A DNA stretch of 64,000 nt from Ignavibacteria bacterium. GTDB taxonomy: Bacteria > Bacteroidota > Ignavibacteria > Ignavibacteriales > Ignavibacteriaceae. Below the pieces are notes generated by a model. It saw only the letters and a list, made by a program, of their open reading frames with translations. It searched no databases and had not been told where the DNA came from. The stretch lies in the NCBI GenBank assembly GCA_021286645.1, contig JAJTBZ010000097.1, positions 62,001 through 126,000 on the forward strand. Reading direction: 5' to 3'. Numbering within the stretch: position 1 is the stretch's first letter; each line of letters begins with the position of its first letter. Shown one piece after another: positions 57,430-64,000 of this stretch. The position numbers were made by a program, and so were the translations under genes.

Positions 57430-57444
57430 TCGGGCTTTAAAACA

Positions 57445-57479
57445 AAAACGGCGACCCGAAATTATCAGGTCGCCGTTTT
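57445..57479. terminator. Bidirectional terminator between convergent genes
   Basis: A perfect 12-bp stem (AAAACGGCGACC / GGTCGCCGTTTT) with an 11-base loop; T-runs follow on both strands. It serves the secreted protein gene and prmA. Confidence 0.92.
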
Positions 57480-57497
57480 TTATTTTAAAGAGTTATT

Positions 57498-58346
57498 TTA
57501 TTTTTTAAATACGAGGCAGATCCATTCATCGAGCGCGTCTTTATCGAGGAATGAGACACCCGCGGATGTGAATTTATTGACAATATCAGTTTCATCCTGA
57601 TGTAATAACCCCGAGAGAATGATAGTGCCACCCAGCCTGGTTTTTGCAATAAGCGCATCACAAATTTCCAATAGTACATTCTTCTGAATATTGGCGAGAG
57701 TTAAGTCGAATTCTGATTCACTCACACCATAAATATCCGCGGTGCGTATTTCCACCTGTTGCCGGCTTACATCATTCATTGCGCAGTTTTCCAACCCGTT
57801 ATCGTAACACCAATCGTCATTATCAATGGCAAGTGCGTATTGGGCACCGAGTTTAACAGCTGCAATGGCTAATACACCGGTTCCCGTACCCACATCGATA
57901 AGGCGAATCCCGGGATTAACATATTTTTCAAGTGTGCGAAGGACTAGTTTTGTAGTTTGGTGTTCACCCGTTCCAAAAGACATTTTCGGATCGATAACCA
58001 AAACTATTTCACCGGGAACGGCATTATATTCCTTGAAGCTGGGTCGGATGGTAATTTTATCGGTAACTTTAATTATGTTTAAAGATCTTTCCCACTCCTC
58101 GTTCCAATTTCGGTTTTCGAGAACAGCTTCTTCAAGAGTATAGCTATCGATGAGATTTCTTTCCTGCAACTCATCAAGGAAGCGTGTTGTTTTGGTTACA
58201 GCATCGGCTTCCTGAAAGAACAACTTAATAAAAAGTTCACCTTCTTCGAGGCCAATGGGGTTAAGTTCCCACAATAGTCCGGAAAGTTCTTCCATATCGA
58301 AGGGTGAAGTCTTTACAATTAATTCTGTGTAAAATTTATTTGGCAT
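57498..58346 (-). CDS. prmA: Ribosomal protein L11 methyltransferase
   Basis: A 282-residue SAM-dependent enzyme that methylates L11. N-terminal substrate-recognition domain (residues 1-80) and Rossmann domain with DPKMSFGTGEHQTT, LIDVGTGTGVLAIAAVKLGA and LANIQKNVLLE (the NPPF-like position). It lies nine bases after the P450-like gene in the same direction. Confidence 0.92.
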   Translation of the reverse strand: MPNKFYTELIVKTSPFDMEELSGLLWELNPIGLEEGELFIKLFFQEADAVTKTTRFLDELQERNLIDSYTLEEAVLENRNWNEEWERSLNIIKVTDKITIRPSFKEYNAVPGEIVLVIDPKMSFGTGEHQTTKLVLRTLEKYVNPGIRLIDVGTGTGVLAIAAVKLGAQYALAIDNDDWCYDNGLENCAMNDVSRQQVEIRTADIYGVSESEFDLTLANIQKNVLLEICDALIAKTRLGGTIILSGLLHQDETDIVNKFTSAGVSFLDKDALDEWICLVFKK

Positions 58347-58355
58347 ATATATCCC

Positions 58356-59702
58356 TTATTTATTACGTCTTTCAACTTTTGTAAACAACAGTTCTTTCGC
58401 GTGCAGAACAGGGGCTCCGGTAAGCTCGGGGGATTGTTTCTTATAGAACAATACGCGCGATTTATGTATAATCTGCACAAGTGTATATATTATTTCATAT
58501 CGGGCAAGTTCAGCTCCGGGCAGGCTATAGGCACCAAATTCGTAAGGTATCAGCCTGGAGCTGAGCTCTTTTTGATTGACGAATCTTTCCGGATTAAAAC
58601 TAAGAGGATCTTTCCCGAAACTGTTATTCCGGTGTAAAATCCATGGAGCAATGATAATCCAGCTATCTGCAGGAATCAGAATTTCACCAATTTTATCTGA
58701 ATCTGCCGCGAAACGTTGTAAAATCCAATGCGGGGGGTACAGGCGTTCAGTTTCAAATATTATAGATTGCAGTAACGGAAACATTGTGGCATAATCCGCC
58801 GGTGTGTTTGCATTTTCAATAGCTGCATCAACCTCAGTTTCCACTTTCTTTTTTAATCCGGGGGTGGTGTCAATGTTATGCAATACCAGGGTAATTGTTT
58901 CGGCCAGTGAAAAAGTGCACGCGTAGAGAATGGTTTTAACCTGATCGATTACCTGTTGATAAGTAATAGATTTGTTCCGGTATGCTGTATATAATACTTG
59001 CAGGAAAGTGCCACGGTCGCTGGTTACTTGCATAAAATCAGAACCGATATGGTCAACCATATCATCAAAAAATGTAATAGCCTCGCTGACAAATTGGGGC
59101 GTGTTTTTTAGTAGAGCAGCTTGTGCTGGTTTTCCGGCACATTTTTCTCTCAGCTTTATTATGTTGGGCAAGCTGTTGAAATCGAGTATATCCTGTAATG
59201 CTTCATGAAGTGAATCAGCGTTGATTTCCAAACCGGAAGCTATAAAATTCCGGGCGGTAAAGCGAATGATCAGGCGCAGCATTTCCGTTTCAATATTCAG
59301 TTTGTCATACGTGCCGCGTTTCTGAAACATTTCAGCGAACATCGAGTCAATTTCTTCCTGCATAACGGTAGTATACCCGGCAAACTGTTCGGGTTGAAAG
59401 GCGGGATGCAATAAATCGCGCATCAGCAGAAAATCTTCGGGCTCTGCCCGGAGAATGCTTTTGCCAAGCAATGGAGCAAGCGGATCTATTAAATCATTTG
59501 GTTTGTAATAGTCGGGTGTCCTTTCAAGAATTGAAAGTGCTGCCTCGGAATTATTTATAAAATAAGCCTGTTTATCGGCAATTTTTAATTGAATAACATC
59601 GCCGTCAAGCGCGGCAATTTTAGTAAGCGCCTCGAAGGGGTTCTTTTTTAATTGAGAACGAATACTCATTGCTGAAAAAAAAGATGGAGATAGTAATTTC
59701 AT
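58356..59702 (-). CDS. Cytochrome P450-like protein lacking the heme-ligand cysteine
   Basis: A 448-residue protein with the P450 fold in order: LLMRDLLHPAF (C-helix region), an I-helix-like ACTFSLAETITLVLHN, the K-helix ExxR as FETERLYPPHW, ILHRN, and FNPERF. Where the heme loop should read FGGGPRxCxG, the sequence is FGAYSLPGAELARYE (about residues 389-402): two residues shorter, with neither the cysteine nor the arginine. The frame is intact across the gene, so this is not a simple frameshift. Either heme is bound in another way or the protein has lost monooxygenase activity. It lies between prmA and a class II photolyase. Confidence 0.8.
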   Translation of the reverse strand: MKLLSPSFFSAMSIRSQLKKNPFEALTKIAALDGDVIQLKIADKQAYFINNSEAALSILERTPDYYKPNDLIDPLAPLLGKSILRAEPEDFLLMRDLLHPAFQPEQFAGYTTVMQEEIDSMFAEMFQKRGTYDKLNIETEMLRLIIRFTARNFIASGLEINADSLHEALQDILDFNSLPNIIKLREKCAGKPAQAALLKNTPQFVSEAITFFDDMVDHIGSDFMQVTSDRGTFLQVLYTAYRNKSITYQQVIDQVKTILYACTFSLAETITLVLHNIDTTPGLKKKVETEVDAAIENANTPADYATMFPLLQSIIFETERLYPPHWILQRFAADSDKIGEILIPADSWIIIAPWILHRNNSFGKDPLSFNPERFVNQKELSSRLIPYEFGAYSLPGAELARYEIIYTLVQIIHKSRVLFYKKQSPELTGAPVLHAKELLFTKVERRNK

Positions 59703-59745
59703 AGTCTGCTCGTTGGAAAATCACATAATTATAATAATAATATAT

Positions 59746-61089
59746 CTATTTTTTTAATAGAAGTGTATCGACGAAATGAATATAAGAAGATACGTCGAAT
59801 TTTCTTTTACACCCCGATTCATTCATATACCGAATCATGCCAAAGACGGGGCGTTCGCTCCAGGGGCGGTCATGTACCCCGCCAATAGACCAGGCGCAAC
59901 CTGTGTAGCCGTTTGGATCTCTTCCGTCAAGTTGGTACATGTTATTTAGCGTTATGGAAGTATGCAAAGCGGAGGCAGCATCTACTGACCATTCAAGAAT
60001 TTTTTTTGCCCAGTACATTCGAAGATAGCCTGGCATGCTACCCGTTGTAACCATCTGCAACTGTGCGGCGTTCCAAAGTTTGTCATGCGTAAGCCCATCG
60101 CGGAACTGCTCGAAGGAATAGATGTAATCTCTCGGATCATTTGCATGTTTATCCAATGTGGCTCGGGCCCATTCGGGGAAGCCCTCAACAGAGTCGTAAT
60201 TCCGGTTGAAATAGCAAAAATTATCTGCCAATTCACGGCGCACGATCAGTTCTTCAAGAAATGCTTCGGAGCTTTCAGAAGGAGTAACCGCCTGTTTAAC
60301 CAGTAATACAACTCTCTGTGCTGCAATATGGCCAAAATGAAGATACGGCGATAAACCGGAAGTCGCATTCGCGATCGGGTTATTTTTAGCTGTGCTATAT
60401 TTTTCAAGTGATTGAATAAATGCCTGTAATTTTGCCGAAGCAGCCGATTCTCCCGGTACGGGGTAGTAAGGGGAAACGGTATTGCTTTGGTCAAATTGTT
60501 CCGGGGCGGATGTGCCCAAATCTGTTGCGGCAAAGTAGTTCTGTACCGGTAATGCCGGAAAATCCTCCAGGAATTCGGGAAGCCTTCTATGTATTTTAGG
60601 CCTGATAGTATATGCCCCGTATTCTGTTTTATCGGAAGTGAGCAGACAGGGAACAATATTGTGAGCATCCACTTCGTAAAAGGGGATATTTATATTTTTT
60701 GCAATCTCTCTTTTCCAAATTCGCTTAATTTTTAACGGATCAAAATCCGAAATAAGGACTGAAATATCCAGTTGAGATATACATTCGGGAATCGACTCCT
60801 CCGGTTCGCCGGGAAGTAAAAGGAACGGGTATCCGGAATTAAGCAGGGTTGCACGAGTTTCATTGAGGCCTTGCAGCATAAACGTAAAATACGCGGGGGG
60901 CGCGTTAAGGAACCGGTTCGTAACCGAAAACGCGATTATGACACCCGTTTGAAGTTCTTTTGCAATTTGTACGGCAAACAATAATGCCCAATTATCGTGT
61001 GCCCGTTGATCACGACTCATCCAATACATAACGGGGCCTTGTTTTTGTATCCCTTTTTGTAAAAGTCGTACTCGTTTTGGATTTACCAC
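59746..61089 (-). CDS. phr: Class II deoxyribodipyrimidine (CPD) photolyase
   Basis: A 447-residue flavoprotein that splits cyclobutane pyrimidine dimers with light. Class II motifs: VMYWMSRDQRAHDNWAL, VDAHNIVPC, SGLSPYLHFGHIAAQRV, RRELADNFCYFNRNYD, GYLRMYWAKKILEW and LDGRDPNGYTGCAWSIGG. The GTG start at 61089 keeps the NPKRVRLL N-terminus that class II enzymes share. It lies upstream of the P450-like gene with a 43-bp gap, so they may be co-transcribed. Confidence 0.93.
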   Translation of the reverse strand: MVNPKRVRLLQKGIQKQGPVMYWMSRDQRAHDNWALLFAVQIAKELQTGVIIAFSVTNRFLNAPPAYFTFMLQGLNETRATLLNSGYPFLLLPGEPEESIPECISQLDISVLISDFDPLKIKRIWKREIAKNINIPFYEVDAHNIVPCLLTSDKTEYGAYTIRPKIHRRLPEFLEDFPALPVQNYFAATDLGTSAPEQFDQSNTVSPYYPVPGESAASAKLQAFIQSLEKYSTAKNNPIANATSGLSPYLHFGHIAAQRVVLLVKQAVTPSESSEAFLEELIVRRELADNFCYFNRNYDSVEGFPEWARATLDKHANDPRDYIYSFEQFRDGLTHDKLWNAAQLQMVTTGSMPGYLRMYWAKKILEWSVDAASALHTSITLNNMYQLDGRDPNGYTGCAWSIGGVHDRPWSERPVFGMIRYMNESGCKRKFDVSSYIHFVDTLLLKK

Positions 61090-61188
61090 GATTTACCAGT
61101 AACTGTTGTTTGAAAAATTTGCGGGGTAAAATAAGATATTTTTTTATTAAAAGAACGAAAAGGTTATAGGGATCAGGAAGAAAAAAAA

Positions 61189-61222
61189 CAGGGCATTTAA
61201 TTGGGAGATTACAAATGCCCTG
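61189..61222 (-). terminator. Rho-independent terminator after the ECF operon
   Basis: A perfect 10-bp stem (CAGGGCATTT / AAATGCCCTG) with a 14-base loop; on the minus strand a run of T (TGTTTTTTTT) follows directly. Confidence 0.88.
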
Positions 61223-61231
61223 GTGGAGATA

Positions 61232-61738
61232 TTAGCGTACTTCCGGCATGTCTGGTTTGGGCATGGGAGGGTGCTTCATGCCGTCGCATTGTGGTGGTCG
61301 TTGCATGTCATTATGATGCGGGGGACATGCATCGAATGCGGCACGCTGATCTTCAGATAACACTTTACGAATATCCTGTTGGCATCGCATCTCTGCTTTT
61401 TTTATAGCAGTTTTGTTGCTGCCGATTTCTTCAATTATTTTATCCAAAACTGCCAATGATGGGGCATCTTTTGTAGCTTCGGTACGTAACGAGGCTTCTA
61501 ACTCACCTATCTTATTTTGCAGCGGGAGAACAGTTTTCTGTAAAGACATATGCAGTTTTTTTATCTGTTCAGCCTGTTGAGCCGTAAGGCCCTCTATTGG
61601 CAGTGGGGGCGGGGGAGCCGGTTGATTAACCTCTATATCATGGGACCTCGCCGGTGCTTTATGTTCTTTCATTTGCGCGGACAATACAACTGTACCCAAG
61701 AGTACAATTATTGCAAGTTTACTGAGTCGGGATTTCAT
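61232..61738 (-). CDS. Spy/CpxP-like periplasmic protein
   Basis: A 168-residue protein with signal peptide (MKSRLSKLAIIVLLGTVVLS), a Pro-rich segment, and a helical core with LTAQQAEQIKKL and LSEDQRAAFDACPPHH, the LTxxQ-like pattern of Spy/CpxP proteins. The tail is rich in His, Met, Cys and Pro, which suggests metal binding (inference). It is the last gene of the ECF sigma operon. Confidence 0.75.
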   Translation of the reverse strand: MKSRLSKLAIIVLLGTVVLSAQMKEHKAPARSHDIEVNQPAPPPPLPIEGLTAQQAEQIKKLHMSLQKTVLPLQNKIGELEASLRTEATKDAPSLAVLDKIIEEIGSNKTAIKKAEMRCQQDIRKVLSEDQRAAFDACPPHHNDMQRPPQCDGMKHPPMPKPDMPEVR

Positions 61739-61765
61739 AACGCTTCCTTTTCGTTAATATAAGAT

Positions 61766-62272
61766 TTATCGGTTCATTGGCCCTTCGCCCGGATGAGCCG
61801 GCAATATCCGGGGCGGGGGCATTTTAGTAAACATTTCTGTTAGAACTTTATCAAATTTTTCAACCTGCTCTGGCTGCAGGTATGACCGGAGACGGATAAA
61901 GTGATGCATAGTCTCGCGATCCAGCTCAAGCATAAGTGCACAGGCTTTTCTGTAACATTCCATCGCCTGGGCGGTATCGGGGTTCGTACCGGTAATAAAT
62001 TTATATCCGTCGCTTTTCAGTTTCTGAGCTTCTTCATGCGCATCTTTAATTTTTGCAAAATGATGTTCCTGCTCGGTTCTAAACTGATCGCGCTGTTGCC
62101 CGGAGAGGTTCAATTCCCGTGCGATAAACTCTTCAGGCGGCAGTGGAGGGGGGGGGGCGCCATGTGGGGGCCGTGGCCCGCCAAACCACATTGTTGCCAT
62201 AAGGGCAACATTCATTATAATAAGAATGCCTGTAATTGTAATTAGTACCTTGTTTTTCTTCAATAAATCCAT
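61766..62272 (-). CDS. Membrane-anchored Spy/CnrX-like metal or stress sensor
   Basis: A 168-residue protein with one N-terminal membrane helix (VLITITGILIIMNVALMATM), a Pro-rich linker, and a periplasmic helical domain with LNLSGQQRDQFRTEQEHHF and LQPEQVEKFDKVL, as in heavy-metal-resistance sensors of the CnrX/ZraP type. Paired His residues (EHHF, MHHF) could bind metal. A tract of ten C codes for the proline run, where slippage would shift the frame. Probably senses a periplasmic signal for the sigma factor (inference). Confidence 0.72.
   Translation of the reverse strand: MDLLKKNKVLITITGILIIMNVALMATMWFGGPRPPHGAPPPPLPPEEFIARELNLSGQQRDQFRTEQEHHFAKIKDAHEEAQKLKSDGYKFITGTNPDTAQAMECYRKACALMLELDRETMHHFIRLRSYLQPEQVEKFDKVLTEMFTKMPPPRILPAHPGEGPMNR
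62148..62157. repeat. G10 (C10 in coding sense) homopolymer inside the sensor gene
   Basis: Ten G in a row on the plus strand, coding for the Pro run of the membrane-anchored sensor just after its membrane helix. Tracts of this length slip easily during replication and sequencing. Confidence 0.85.
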
Positions 62273-62282
62273 GGTAAATACC

Positions 62283-62567
62283 TTAGTAATTAAAATACTT
62301 ATTGCTTATAGCGGTTATGGTGCTTGTACGGGTATCTGCGACAGTATTTTGTGTATGAAGATTCTTAATAACAGTAACAACATTAAAACATACCAGTAAC
62401 AGAACGCAAATGTACATAGCCAGGCGTGGTTTTAGGTTTGCCTGCTTTTGTTTTGAGCGCAGTTCAATAGCTGCAACCACACGAGTAGCGAACCACGGGT
62501 CGAATTTCGGGTTCGGTTGATTGTCAAGGTTTTGTAAAATATCATCAGTTGAATCATTCTTTTTCAT
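62283..62567 (-). CDS. Small single-pass membrane protein, possible anti-sigma factor
   Basis: A 94-residue protein: about 45 cytoplasmic residues (FDPWFATRVVAAIELRSKQK), one membrane helix (LAMYICVLLLVCFNVVTVI) and a short outside tail. It lies 18 bases after the sigma gene, the usual place for an anti-sigma factor, and the FxxRVxxAI pattern is common in such short proteins. No zinc motif is seen. The function is inferred from context only. Confidence 0.6.
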   Translation of the reverse strand: MKKNDSTDDILQNLDNQPNPKFDPWFATRVVAAIELRSKQKQANLKPRLAMYICVLLLVCFNVVTVIKNLHTQNTVADTRTSTITAISNKYFNY

Positions 62568-62585
62568 ATATAACCTTTGTAGTTC

Positions 62586-63143
62586 TTACTTGCCTGTAAG
62601 TTGTTGCCGTAAATTTTGCTTAGCCCGGTGTAATAAAGATTCCACCGCCGGAACGGTGCTATGTAAAGTTTCTGCAACTTCCTGGTATGAAAGCCCCTCA
62701 ACTTTTGTGAGCAGGAAGGCAGCCCGTTGGTTTTCCGGAAGCCTGTCTATAGCTGCGTACAGTATCCTTCGTTTCTCATCCTCTGAGTACACTGCTTCGG
62801 GATTGTTCTTGTAATCCCGTAGGGCATTAGGCATAACCACTTTACCGGATAGATATTCTTTAATCCGGATTATCCGTTTCTTTCTCGCGGCTGATCGCTG
62901 AAAATCGATGCAGCGCGAAACGGCAATCTGGTAGATCCAGGTTGAAAGCTTGGATTTACCTTTAAATCCGTGAATTCCCTTAAAAACTTCAATGAACACA
63001 GTTTGAGCAATATCTTCGGCATCTTCTTTGGCGAACGCGAATTTGGATGTAATAGAGCGTACCATAACCTGGTACTCATTAATCAGGTGCGTAAAAGCCT
63101 CTCTGTCGCCTGATCGAAGTTTCTCTATTAATTCCTGTTCCAT
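62586..63143 (-). CDS. ECF-type RNA polymerase sigma factor
   Basis: A 185-residue sigma-70 family protein. Region 2: EYQVMVRSITSKFAFAKEDA, EDIAQTVFIEVFKGI and STWIYQIAVSRCID. Region 4: LPENQRAAFLLTKVEGLSYQ, EVAETLHSTVPAVESLLHRA. No region 3 and no extra domain, which fits the ECF group. It begins an operon with a small membrane protein and two Spy-like proteins, so an envelope or metal stress response is likely (inference). Confidence 0.92.
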   Translation of the reverse strand: MEQELIEKLRSGDREAFTHLINEYQVMVRSITSKFAFAKEDAEDIAQTVFIEVFKGIHGFKGKSKLSTWIYQIAVSRCIDFQRSAARKKRIIRIKEYLSGKVVMPNALRDYKNNPEAVYSEDEKRRILYAAIDRLPENQRAAFLLTKVEGLSYQEVAETLHSTVPAVESLLHRAKQNLRQQLTGK

Positions 63144-63341
63144 ATTCTCATTTGTTTTCTTGAATAATAAGACGGAATGAAAATTAAAAACCTTCGCCCA
63201 TTGCCTGGCAGCAGCGTATTAATTTTGTCCGTCTGTTTGGGTACTTTACAAACAGTAATTTTTATTATATTATAAATTATTTCGAATTGATTTTAGTAAT
63301 TTTTGATTGAATAACATAGAAACAGATATTGTAAGATACGT

Positions 63342-64000
63342 ATGAGTAATGATTATTATCGCCCGGGTGGTTTTGGAGGTTTTAGTTTTTTCCCTCCTGT
63401 AATAAAAAACTTGTTAATTATTAATGGCGCGGTGTTCCTGGTACAAATGCTTAGTATGTCCCGGTTTTCCGGCGCGTACGAGATAATTATCAGGACTTTT
63501 GGACTTATGCCCATAGCCAGTGGTGAATTTCAGGTATGGCAGTTGGTTTCCTACCAGTTTTTACATGGTAACTTTTCACACGTGCTGTTCAATATGATCT
63601 CACTCTGGATGTTCGGTATAGAGATAGAGAATTACTGGGGATCGAGAAAATTTTTAATTTTTTATTTGCTGTGTGGTGTCGGCGGAGGATTGCTTCAACT
63701 TTTATTGCCAATTGTTTTGGGAATGCCGCAAGCACCCACAATTGGAGCCTCGGGTGCTATTTATGGTGTAATGCTGGCCTTCGCATTGTTATACCCTGAC
63801 CGTTACATATATATATATTTCTTTATACCTGTTAAAGCAAAATATATGATTCTCGGCATGATGGTATTAAATATTTTAGGCATTGGTGATGGCGGCGGCG
63901 TGGCGTATCTGGCTCATATAGGCGGAGCGCTTACGGCGTTAATCTACCTGATGGCAAATCGCGACACGAATTTCTCCATATCCAATCTTTTTGGAATACA
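63342..64000 (+). CDS. Rhomboid family intramembrane serine protease (3' truncated by window edge)
   Basis: 219 codons are visible from the ATG at 63342 and the frame is still open at the window end. A Gly/Phe/Tyr-rich N-terminus precedes several membrane helices. Catalytic serine in GASGAIYGVML, oxyanion-loop motif HGNFSHVLFNMISLWMFG, and catalytic histidine in AHIGGALTALIY. It is divergent from the ECF sigma operon, with 198 bp between them; TTGATT-16-GATATT at 63303-63330 could be its promoter. Confidence 0.9.
   Translation, partial: MSNDYYRPGGFGGFSFFPPVIKNLLIINGAVFLVQMLSMSRFSGAYEIIIRTFGLMPIASGEFQVWQLVSYQFLHGNFSHVLFNMISLWMFGIEIENYWGSRKFLIFYLLCGVGGGLLQLLLPIVLGMPQAPTIGASGAIYGVMLAFALLYPDRYIYIYFFIPVKAKYMILGMMVLNILGIGDGGGVAYLAHIGGALTALIYLMANRDTNFSISNLFGI

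Noticed and set aside
1-64000. CRISPR arrays, tRNA or rRNA genes, prophage or insertion sequences
   Set aside because: I found no regularly spaced short repeats, cloverleaf-like segments, rRNA blocks, integrases or transposases.

Overview
The window reads as chromosomal DNA of a Gram-negative bacterium from the Bacteroidota/Chlorobiota/Ignavibacteriota side of the FCB group. The grounds are three predicted secreted proteins, two with the YPNPFNPTT-type C-terminal sorting domain of type IX secretion, a PorV-like outer-membrane protein, a TonB-dependent receptor, a GWxTD-domain protein, LPS-type acyl- and heptosyltransferases, and an ATP synthase operon that lacks beta and epsilon. The genus is not determined. 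I saw no tRNA, rRNA, CRISPR array, prophage or insertion sequence.

Layout. 1-6466: 5'-truncated TonB receptor, a large secreted protein and a PorV-like protein, closed by a strong terminator. 6541-20871: a long same-strand run with a GWxTD protein, lipid A acyltransferase, heptosyltransferase, TsaC-type tRNA enzyme, M23 peptidase plus bactofilin, ATP synthase genes Z/I-B-E-F-H-A-G, ffh, and the rpsP-khpA-rimM-trmD-rplS block. 20957-23265: a Crp/Fnr regulator and a DUF438/hemerythrin/PAS protein, with an FNR/DNR-like palindrome between them. 23342-32357 (minus): a Wsp-like chemosensory operon (cheW, cheR-TPR, cheW, MCP, cheA-REC, cheB) ending in a REC-histidine kinase where Wsp systems have a GGDEF protein. 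32464-39083 (minus): geranylgeranyl-reductase-like flavoprotein, zinc-finger membrane protein, a secreted protein with 915-bp internal repeats, and a slipin with a GntR regulator behind a perfect 14-bp inverted repeat.

39374-47412 (plus): a surface-glycan cluster with a full set of genes for CDP-3,6-dideoxyhexose synthesis up to CDP-tyvelose, then a flippase and a glycosyltransferase. The tyvelose epimerase appears to start at ATT, and the E3-type reductase lacks its usual ferredoxin domain. 47617-54688: dnaN-recF-DUF721(dciA)-gyrB-gyrA with no dnaA. 54952-57479: another secreted type IX cargo. 57498-61089 (minus): prmA, a P450-like protein with no heme-ligand cysteine, and a class II photolyase. 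61232-63143 (minus): an ECF sigma factor with a small membrane protein and two Spy-like periplasmic proteins. 63342-64000: the start of a rhomboid protease.

Most of the window is housekeeping and envelope biology. The unusual points are the cysteine-less P450-like protein, the tyvelose cluster with its ATT start and short E3, the rewired Wsp-like output, and the two palindromic operators.
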